Source: Rhizophagus irregularis
Lineage: Eukaryota > Glomeromycota > Glomeromycetes > Glomerales > Glomeraceae
Assembly: GCF_026210795.1 (NCBI RefSeq)
Contig: NC_089444.1
Location: 2,160,501-2,224,500 of the forward strand
Reading direction: 5' to 3'
Length of the DNA: 64,000 nucleotides
The position numbers and the translations under genes are program-made. Below the pieces are notes generated by a model. That model was not told where the DNA came from, did no database searches, and was given only the letters and a program-made list of their open reading frames with translations. Positions 55,795 to 64,000 of the stretch are shown piece after piece. Each line of letters opens with the position of its first letter. Position 1 is the stretch's first letter.

Positions 55795-57177
55795 ATGTCT
55801 TCACGAGGCGAATCTACTTATGCACAATATCCTTATACTCCACCAAAAAATAATCAGCAACTTCTGCACCACCATCAGTATACTCAACAGAACCAGTTCA
55901 CAACAACGCCTCAGGACGGTATAATCTCCCAAACACCTTCGGGAACACCAAATCCTCAATACACAACTCAAAATACCTCGATTGGACCACCTAGTTTAAG
56001 TTGTCAAACACGAAGATATAAGGCTTCAATAGCAAATAACACGCCTCGGCAATATCCTTCAACTATTGCCCCTCCTTTGAATGAACGCCCTCCTTCCCCG
56101 TTAGCTTCGACCCAATGTTTACCCACTAATAATAATGTACCTATCTCTTCGACTCTGCCCGCGTCCTTACCCACGCCTCCGCCTATACCCGCGGGCCTGT
56201 CTAGCCCAAATAACACTACTACGGCATCTAGTTTTGATTTACAAGACATTATCGCCCAATTTGGAGGGCAACCTGAACTACTTAAGATTATTCTTACTTC
56301 TAAAGTAGAAGAAGATAAACGTAAGGCAGAAGAAGCAAAATTGCGCGTTAAAGAACTTGATTTAATGTTATGTGATAAGCATAGAAAATGTAATGACCAC
56401 GATGATTCAAAGAATGATGAGATTCATTCTAATCAAGATATGGATTATGACAATGGTAAAAATTTTACTTTACAAATAAGTTGTTTTAAACGTGATTTAT
56501 ATACTTATAAAATATAATTCATTGATTTTTCATTTTAGAAAATTCGATCGGAACGTAAGTTTATTAAAACATAATGATTGACATTTAACAAAGTTTTTTT
56601 TATTAATAATGTATTACTTTCAACGTTTAAAGATATTCTACATCTGATGGAACAATGAATTACGCGTCTTTTAATACCAACTTATCTTCTCATAGTCTTT
56701 CTCTTAACCCTTCAAGTACCCCCGTGTCTCAATCAACACCTCGAATTGAATCACGATCATCTAAAGGTTAGTTAAAGCCACAATTGCGATTTAATGAACA
56801 AATCATATTACATGATAATCAATTTACGCCTCAAATTTCACAAAATCCAAGCAGATCAGGATGAACCAACAGAATGCGAACAAAATAATAATGGTGCACC
56901 TAACAAACGTAAGCGTAAACGCCGTGAAATGCTTCCAGTGACAATGATCATTGAAACAAAAGAACATCCTTATGTGGATGATTATTTATGGAAAAATAAT
57001 GGAAACACGACACAGAGAAAAACTGGAAATAAGAGTGTTTATTTTAAATGCTCAAACAGTAATAAAGGATGCCCAGTTAATAAAACTGTTACCGAAAAGG
57101 AATGTGGATGGATCATTAAATATCGTGGTAATCACTTGGAAGAATGTGGTAAGATCAAGAGGATTGTACAATCTTGA
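55795..57177 (+). CDS. WRKY-GCM1-like zinc-finger transcription factor
   Basis: Four exons (55795-56455, 56539-56554, 56633-56766, 56855-57177) join to 377 aa; exon 2 is only 16 nt. The N-terminus is disordered and rich in P, Q, S, T and N (SRGESTYAQYPYTPP, PTPPPIPAGL), followed by a short charged coil (SKVEEDKRKAEEAKLRVKE). The C-terminus has a basic patch (NKRKRKRRE, 287-295) and a WRKY-like fold: DDYLWKNNGNT (W316), YFKC (C336), CPVNK (C343), IIKYRGNH (H364), C368, giving CX6CX20HX3C. The order matches the WRKY-GCM1 zinc finger superfamily, which occurs in Mucoromycota; the exact subfamily is inferred. Intact and spliced, probably a nuclear DNA-binding protein. Confidence 0.75.
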
Positions 57178-59907
57178 AACCTTTTCTTTTGGAAAAAAAA
57201 AAATTTCCGTCCGATGTGATCGATCTAAGACTTTCATGCCTTAGCTTGCATTATATATATTTTTTTTTTTCTTTATAAAATAATCGTTTTTTTACCTTCC
57301 CAATGTACATTTTCACTTCGTTATTTTATCGTTTCCCCTTTATTTTCTTCTGTAAATTTCTTTTTTTATTATATATATATTTTTTAACGTTTATCTTTGC
57401 GAATTTTATTTTTTTTATTTCTTCATGTCGTAATCGAGAGAACATTGGAGGAAAACCCAGTTTTATAAGCAAGTTAAAGCAAGAGAAGAATATATTTTTA
57501 ATTATTTCTCTCTTTTTTACTCTCTTTTAAATTTTTTTTTTCTTTTTTTTTTAAAAAAAAAAATAATAACTTTTATTTTTCGAATCATTCACTTCGTTTA
57601 AAATCGCGATTTTTTTTAAGAATTCTTTTTATCATACTTTCTTTAAAAAAGGCAATTAGTCTTTTTTTAACTTTCCTTTATCATTTTACACCCTTTATTT
57701 TGCTTTTTTCAAGGAATTGACGCGTCAAACATTGTCAATTGGATTTTTTATACAACTCTAGGAAAAAAAAAATCAAACAAAAAAAAAATATATAAAGAAT
57801 AAAGAATATTTGTTTGGACTCTAAAAATTTTAATTTCTGTATATATATATATATACCTTTTTGTGAAGGAAGATGAAGTTAAAAAGCTAAAAAAAAAACA
57901 ATAATGTCATGAACTCGTGACATAGTCATACAAAATAACGCCTTAGATTTTTTTTATCAAAAAAAAAAAACTTTAATGCAGTAATTTTTTTACGTCGTAC
58001 ATCCATTGTACCTCGTGATTAAAAAAAAAACTAATATGGACTTTTTGTAATAAATTCGCTGAATTTTTAATAAATTTTTTCGCGTTTCTTTTCTAACCAA
58101 TAAAAATTTTTATTAAGTAATTTGTTATAATCGGAGATTTTATTTGCCTAATGATTACGTAATTTAAATTAAATTATTTTATTTATTTATATTTTCGATT
58201 TACATACATAATTTACATTTAAAGTTTTATAATTTATCTGTAAAAGAACTTATTGAAGAATTTTTTTTTAATAAGGTTTGAAGCTTTTTGAAAAACTATA
58301 TATTTATTGCGGAAAGTTCTTTGTGATTTGTATTAATAATATTCGTCATTAGTTTTGTAACTTTCATTTTTATTTGACATCTGCAAGTAAACGAATCTAT
58401 TTTTACGATTATCAGACTTTTTTTTTAGATTATGTGGTATAACTTGCATTGCGTAATTACATTTTCGTTACAAAGTCGCATAAAAAAGACATATTCTTTG
58501 TTCGCTATTTATCCAATATTGAACTAGTTTCTCTTGATTCACAAAATAATAAATAATAATGTTTACAACTGGTAAAAAAAAAAAAAATATCTAGTATTTT
58601 GTGCGGAATAACTCACGGGTAATTCTATTAACTAAAAAAAGTCTTATTTTATGTATTATACATGTATATGTATATATGTATATGTTACTCATATTTGCCT
58701 TTTCTATAGTTTATAACTCATAAATTAAATCGGTAAACAATGTAGTAACCCCTTCAAATTTATTTATTTTTTTTTTTGTTGTACGGCTTACGGCTGATTG
58801 CGGGTTGATTAATTTGTGGCATTGGTATTATTATTACCTTATTTTATCAGCCATAATAAAAATTTATATTCATAGATTCCGGTTCTAGACCCTAAGTGCT
58901 ATGATACATTTTTTAAATCAGCATTCTAATTTATTAAAAAAAACTTGCTGCGCAAAGTACAACTAAGATCAACTGATCTCTGTTCAATTTTAAAAAATTA
59001 AATATACTTTTTTGGTATAAATTCGAAGTTATGATCCATTTATAAGGCAATGACTTTGTGAAGCAATTAAGACAAAATCAGATCTTTTACTCACTCTAAA
59101 AATGAAACAAGAAAATGAAACTGAATAAATTATTGCTCTAGATGATTAATTATTTTCATGATAATTTGACTTATTAGTGGACATCAAATGAATCAATCTG
59201 ATAAAAATGACGTGTTTGGATATATTCTGTTATCTATTTTATTGTTTCTGAGTTATTGGTGGAAATTTACATAAAATTTTGGTCATTTTTTTGTTCTTAC
59301 TGCTAATTTCTCAGTTACTTTAAAGTATATCTCATAAATTTACTACTTTTTATCTAATGTTAGTTATTTTGCTTGTCAAATGTATAGTTCATACCTAAAT
59401 ACATATTAATATTGCATACAATTTATTTATAACATAGATCAACTATTATATTGATCAATAGATTTTGGATAGTGTTCTGCATAAATCAAATTTTTCCTTT
59501 AAAATTCAATTCAGTTTGAACTCAATTTAGACTTAATTTGACTTCAAAAAATATTATTTCAGAAACTAGTGATCCAATTTTGATGATCTTTTTTTAGTCG
59601 ATAGCTTTTATTACTCTGATTAAAATAAAAAAAGATCATTGAAATTAGACCACTAGATTAAAAGTTATTCACAAAATATATTTTTACCTTTCAGGATCAA
59701 TCAGAACATATCATGTCACAAATCAATTTATGCAAAACACTAATTTTAAAAGAATTGGAGATATTAAAAGTAAAAGATCTGTTATATGGAATTAAATATA
59801 AATTAAAAAAGTTATTGAAAATATTAAAGTTATCATATAAGGAAAAAAATGTAAATTTAGAATTAGAAATAAATCATATAATATAAGAGAAGGTGCATTA
59901 TAGTATA
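57178..59907. other. Intergenic, nothing supported
   Basis: The first 800 bp is U-rich (long T and A runs) and probably includes the 3' UTR of the zinc-finger gene; after that AT-rich sequence with no gene or clear repeat. Direct 30-bp near-repeats occur (GTATATGTATATATG at 58660-58690). Confidence 0.45.
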
Positions 59908-60627
59908 TTTTTTTTTTTTGCAAGGTAGTGCAATTTGTGAGTTTATTAATTATATATAAGAATACAAAAGCATCTGTTATATAACTAATTTATTAAAACT
60001 CCAAACCAGTTCCCCATCCATAAGATTGCTCCTGTGCCCTACCATCACCTTATAAAATTCACCTATATCCTTCTATAGTTACTATTGAATTATATAGGAT
60101 CACCATATTATAAGATTTCAGTATATGCTTCCACTACCCTCTAAACAAAGAAAAAAAAAAGGGTTATGTTATATTTATATATTTTTTTGTTGTTATATAC
60201 TTTCCAAAATACCCTATTTCCCTCTTTAATAAATTGATTTATATATTGTCTTGCTTTTTCTAATGCTATTGACCATTGTTCATTATGTTTTAATATTTTC
60301 TCTCCAAATTTTCCAAATCATATATGCCATCCTCTGTCTGTAAAGTTAGAATCCTTTTATATACAATACGTTGATGTGCTAATGGTTTTTTTCTTAAGTC
60401 TTGTTTTTTTATACCCTTGGTATGCTCCCATTCTGCTGTTACCTTGCAACGTGGTTGCCAAATAATATTGTAAAATTCATTAACAAATACTTCTAGAAAG
60501 AGGGCTGCAATAGTTAATGCTATTCTTTTTGTCTTGACAATAATTTTGAGCTTCCCTGTATTTTTCTTTTGGAAAGAAACTTATCATCATTAAATGAATA
60601 TGCGGAATGGGTAAATCAAGATTAGCA

Positions 60628-60945
60628 TCAATAGTATGGGCGAAGTTTCTGTTCCATATGAGTAATTGTTGTATATCTTACCTGACTTAATTGAATATTT
60701 TTTTCTTGTAATAAGAAGTTCTTGATTGTTTGATTACATTTACATACAGTATTGTTAGCTATAGCTATCCATTTATCACTGAGCTGTTTGCAGTATATCA
60801 TATGATCATCATCTTCATTTTCTTCAAGACAAAACCTGCACTTTACATCTCCATATAAGTCATATCTTCTTTCTTTCATGATTTCTAAAGTTGGAAGCAA
60901 ATAATTTAAAAGTTTCAAGTGTTTGATAAATCTGTCATTTATCAT
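60628..60945 (-). pseudogene. LINE C-terminal cysteine/histidine knuckle
   Basis: FIKHLKLLNYLLPTLEIMKER followed by CRFCLEENEDDDHMIYC, a CxxC...HxxxC knuckle common at the C-termini of LINE polyproteins with RNase H. Downstream sequence to 59908 is 3' UTR-like. Confidence 0.7.
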
Positions 60946-61068
60946 TGATGTTGTGCAGTTAGATCCTGTGTTTTTTTTAAATAATGTCCAGGTGACTTCT
61001 TCTTCTGTGTCAGTTGTGTCTGAAAATACTGATATCTATGTGTACGATTGAGGGACCGTACTGCGTCC

Positions 61069-61707
61069 CTAATGTGGATTCACACAATTATCTATGAATT
61101 TTCTGATGTGCCTGTCAACTCTTATACCATCCCAATAAATGTCATATATTAAATCTTTTTGTTGTGAATCTTTAATTTTGATGCAAGTTAAACTATTAGT
61201 ATCATTTTTCGCTACCCTATCTGCTTCTTCATTGCCTTTGACTCCAGAATGACCTTTGACTTTTACTAACTTTATTTCTAACCGTTTGCTGTCAATAAGG
61301 TTAATTATACAACTTACTATGCTGTAGTTGTTGCATTTGCACCAAATTCTTGTTTTGTTTTTTCCATTTGTTAAATTTGTTCTTATGTAGTTGATACTAT
61401 CTATAGCAGCTTGTGAGTCAGTAAGGATATTTGCTTTCTGACCTGTTTGTAAAACCAATATAGCTGACAAGATGGCTCCTAATTCTGCACGTGATGGATG
61501 AGGCCAGTCTGTGATTGAACTACTACACTCCAGTATTACTTCGTCTTTACTATTCAGTATCACCCAGCCTGTACCCATGTATTTTGTAAAAGTGTTAGAC
61601 TTATTGTTAAAGCGGTTTGTTAATGAGCCATCTGTGTAAATATTAATCATGTCAGATGGGTTAAAGGTTGATCTTATTTGTTGTAGCAACGCTATATGCT
61701 GTGTCAT
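61069..61707 (-). pseudogene. LINE RNase H domain
   Basis: An open frame with all RNase H1 active-site elements: INIYTDGSLT (first Asp), HPSRAELGAI (Glu), LTDSQAAIDS (second Asp) and KGHSGVKGNEEADRVAK (His and last Asp). It would degrade the RNA template during target-primed reverse transcription. It is out of frame with the adjacent segments, and a gap of about 250 bp of stop-laden sequence separates it from the RT part. Confidence 0.88.
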
Positions 61708-62375
61708 GGCTTCATTGTTCGCTAACGTGTTTTGTATTAGAGCGTGTCATAGTCTACCATTTGTATGTAACTGGGGCTATGCTCTACATTTTGTTGTAAT
61801 TGTGGTAGCCTCTGGTTTCTATAATGTCCTTGATTATTCTAGTATCTGGATCAGTTCGGTATTTGGATACTCTATTTATACATGTTAACGACGTGCGGTC
61901 TTTATTGAAGAAGCAACCACGGTTTTCTTTGTTGACCCTTCTGTCGTTTAGTGAGGCTTAACACCCACGTCGCTTAATTAATTTATATGGACACTTCGTT
62001 GTCCATTCTCTCCTCATGTCGGCTGTGGTCCAATGTTGTATCGTATGTTTACCTGTTTGAAGTTTTTTGTTAATTTGTCCAAATGTTAACGTATAATCTT
62101 GTTGCATATGGACGAATTCTTTTTTTCTATTATCTGTAGATGGTAACTTCTTTGGCATCCTGAACGCCTGTGCGTTTTTTAAATACATTCCATCATTTTC
62201 TAATCTATTTTCTGAGTCAAAGGGCGCCTTATCCGTCATATAATAGTTTTTTAGGTTGGGTGCCTTTTGTATGATATCTGTTAGTGAATTAAACCATTGC
62301 GGAGTCCTGCCTCTTGCTGGTCTTTTATTGATGTCACAGATTTGTTGCCATGTGACTGTGTCCGAAGCGTCCTGA

Positions 62376-63998
62376 TTAACTAATTGTAATGCACCGTAGA
62401 TCGACATAGATGCAGCTTTTCTTATAATGAATTCTTTGTCTTTCCCTGTGCATCTTTGACGCTTGTTGATATACAAAGTTTCTTACGTTCGGTCCTATTA
62501 GTGGTATGTCCCATTCTTCGTTATCTGTTAATGGTTGAAATTTAAATAAGTAGTCGTGTGCTTTTCTCATTACGTTGTAGGCGTGATTGTTAGGCATTTT
62601 GTTGAGAACTGTGACGTCCGGCTCCATCAATAAAATGCAAGACGTTATATTTAATATTAGTTGCGCCTTTTTTAATCTCATTTTAACTACGTCCGCCTGT
62701 TTCGATTGCGAGTTAATGGTGACTAGGAATTCTGATATTTGCGCTGCTATTTGATTTCTCCACAGGTTCTTTAATTTGCCTTGTGCTGAGTGGAGAAGAA
62801 TGTTGTCGATGACAGTTGCTGGGCAGTCGCGTCTTATGTTTAATTGTTTGCATAACCGGCTTAAAAATTTCCTCATATTTTTTGTCTTCCCACACGGTTG
62901 TTTTAAGCCTATATTCTAGTCGCGGGAGTAAAACAGTGTTAATAATGTAGATCGCTTGCGCATGTGTTATGTGTTTGTGTCTAATCGCCCCTACTATTGT
63001 CGATATCTCTTTCTTTACTATAGCTTCTATGGTTTGTCTCCTTTGTCTGCTTTGAACCATACTCCCAGAATGCGTATTGGAACTGATCCCTTGTTGACAA
63101 ACACTTTGTCGTTATTTTTCCCTATCTCCAAGAACCTTTCGTTTTCGTTGCTTTCTTCCGGATTTACAACGATAATTTCAGTTTTTTCCCCGTTAATTTT
63201 TATGTCATTGATATCAAAAAATTCGTCCGCAATTAGTAAAATTTCTTCTGCTTCATTTTTACTTTTGGCGATCCATTGTGTGTCATCTGCGTATGCCGAC
63301 ACGGCGGTTCGTACTGTTATTTTCCGTTTATTATTATTAAAAACGTTGTCCGGCCAATTTAGCTCCATGCAGTAACCTAAAGCTTCATCTTCCTGTATTC
63401 TATGGAGGAGGGGATCGTAAAAAATTCTCCAGATCAATGGGGATATAACCTCCCCTTGGTCTATACCATCGCATGCTGTGAAAGTATCGGTTACACCGTA
63501 CGCCGTGATGATCTTGATCTTACGGTTTTTGTAGATATTTATGATGAAATTAATGGTGGATGGTGGTAATCTAATTCTCTCCAGAGCTTTTTGCAAGGGA
63601 ACCATTCCGACGCTGTCGAAGGCTTTCGCCATGTCTTGAGCCACTATCCATACTGTCTTATTCTCTTCACGAGCGTCTTCTAGAATACCATTAATTATTG
63701 AAAGTGGTGCTGATGTAGATTCGCCTGGTAATCCCACGTAATTTGGTCCTTTTAAAATTTCGTGTTTACTGAGAATATTTCCTAGGCGTTTTGTGGTAAT
63801 TTTGACTGCACATTTACGCAGGCACTCAATAAGTAAAATTGGTCTCGTCCTTGCTAGGTTGAAATCCCAATCATAAGTCTTGGGGATCGGATACAATTGA
63901 GAGATTTTCCATTTCGTAGGTATGTTTTGTAACAAATAACATAGTCCGTGTATTGCCTGAACAAGTCATTGGCTTTTGCACCAGCTTTCTTGATTAAT
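62376..63998 (-). pseudogene. LINE reverse transcriptase domain, frame-broken
   Basis: Fingers/palm: WKISQLYPIPK, ARTRPILLIECLRKC, GLPGESTSAPLSIINGILEDA, then DMAKAFDSVG (first catalytic Asp), IDQGEVISPLIWRIFYDP and the YADD box (SAYADDTQW at about 63290). The thumb follows with KTEIIVVNP and RILGVWF. The frame changes near 63028 (after DKGDKP) to QTIEAIVKKEISTIVGAIRHK, again near 62870, and again near 62430. A stop lies upstream of YLLQNIP at the window edge. No catalytic motif is lost, only the frame. Confidence 0.85.
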
Positions 63999-64000
63999 TT

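Larger units (their letters stand above)
59908..64000 (-). mobile_element. LINE with RT, RNase H and C-terminal zinc knuckle (partial, decayed)
   Basis: It reads on the minus strand from beyond the window end to a T-run (the poly(A) tail) at 59909-59921. Order: reverse transcriptase, a connection, RNase H, C-terminal knuckle, 3' UTR. It has several frame breaks. The 5' part (endonuclease, ORF1) is not in the window. Confidence 0.85.

Noticed and set aside
1-64000. tRNA, rRNA, snRNA or CRISPR arrays
   Set aside because: No cloverleaf with an intact T-arm motif (GGTTCGANTCC) and no spacer-regular repeat array was found on reading; a covariance search could still find a diverged small RNA.

Overview
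The window looks like nuclear DNA of an AT-rich, intron-rich filamentous fungus, most likely an arbuscular mycorrhizal (Glomeromycotan, Rhizophagus-like) species. Reasons: housekeeping genes with many 60-120 bp GT-AG introns, fungal-only functions (NAD-dependent saccharopine dehydrogenase of the alpha-aminoadipate lysine pathway, a PalC-like BRO1 protein, a TGL-type patatin lipase), and repeat-rich DNA carrying decayed Hsp70-like and hAT/MULE/LINE/Tigger sequences of the kind abundant in that group. The species assignment is inference.

Layout. 0-5.2 kb: AT-rich DNA packed with small inverted-repeat elements (MITEs) and a hAT transposase remnant. 6.0-15.5 kb: a compact gene island of six spliced genes: 3-hydroxyanthranilate dioxygenase (minus), a PalC/BROX-like BRO1 protein (plus), an SH3BGRL-like thioredoxin-fold protein (minus), LYS1 (plus), a GT8 glycosyltransferase (minus) and a TGL3/4/5-type lipase (plus). 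They form divergent and convergent pairs. 15.5-46 kb: a transposon and pseudogene region. It holds an inverted, decayed copy of the LYS1-GT8-TGL junction (26.8-28.7 kb), Hsp70-like and sensor-like gene fragments, two ORF1-only LINE copies, MULE and hAT transposase pseudogenes, a 3.0 kb Tigger/pogo element inserted in the hAT gene (with a Helitron-like element inside it), a Tc1/mariner element inserted in a MULE gene, and a large foldback element. 46-57.2 kb: a second gene island with TFIIF subunit beta (minus; its last exons are tandemly duplicated), ribophorin I/OST1 (plus) and a WRKY-GCM1-like zinc-finger protein (plus). 57-64 kb: a gene-free stretch and then a minus-strand LINE with reverse transcriptase, RNase H and a terminal CCHC-like knuckle, running off the window end.

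The nine intact genes were rebuilt by splicing. For eight the coding sums divide exactly by three and every join restores family motifs. For the lipase, one exon start (about 14471) is uncertain by 2 bases. The genes do not form a pathway; they are mostly housekeeping (NAD synthesis, lysine synthesis, lipid turnover, N-glycosylation, transcription). The more unusual content is in the repeats: nested insertions, a shared palindrome across unrelated elements, a repeated CGCAA-core satellite at two loci, an RGG-rich insert inside a DDE transposase, and two gene-fragment duplications.
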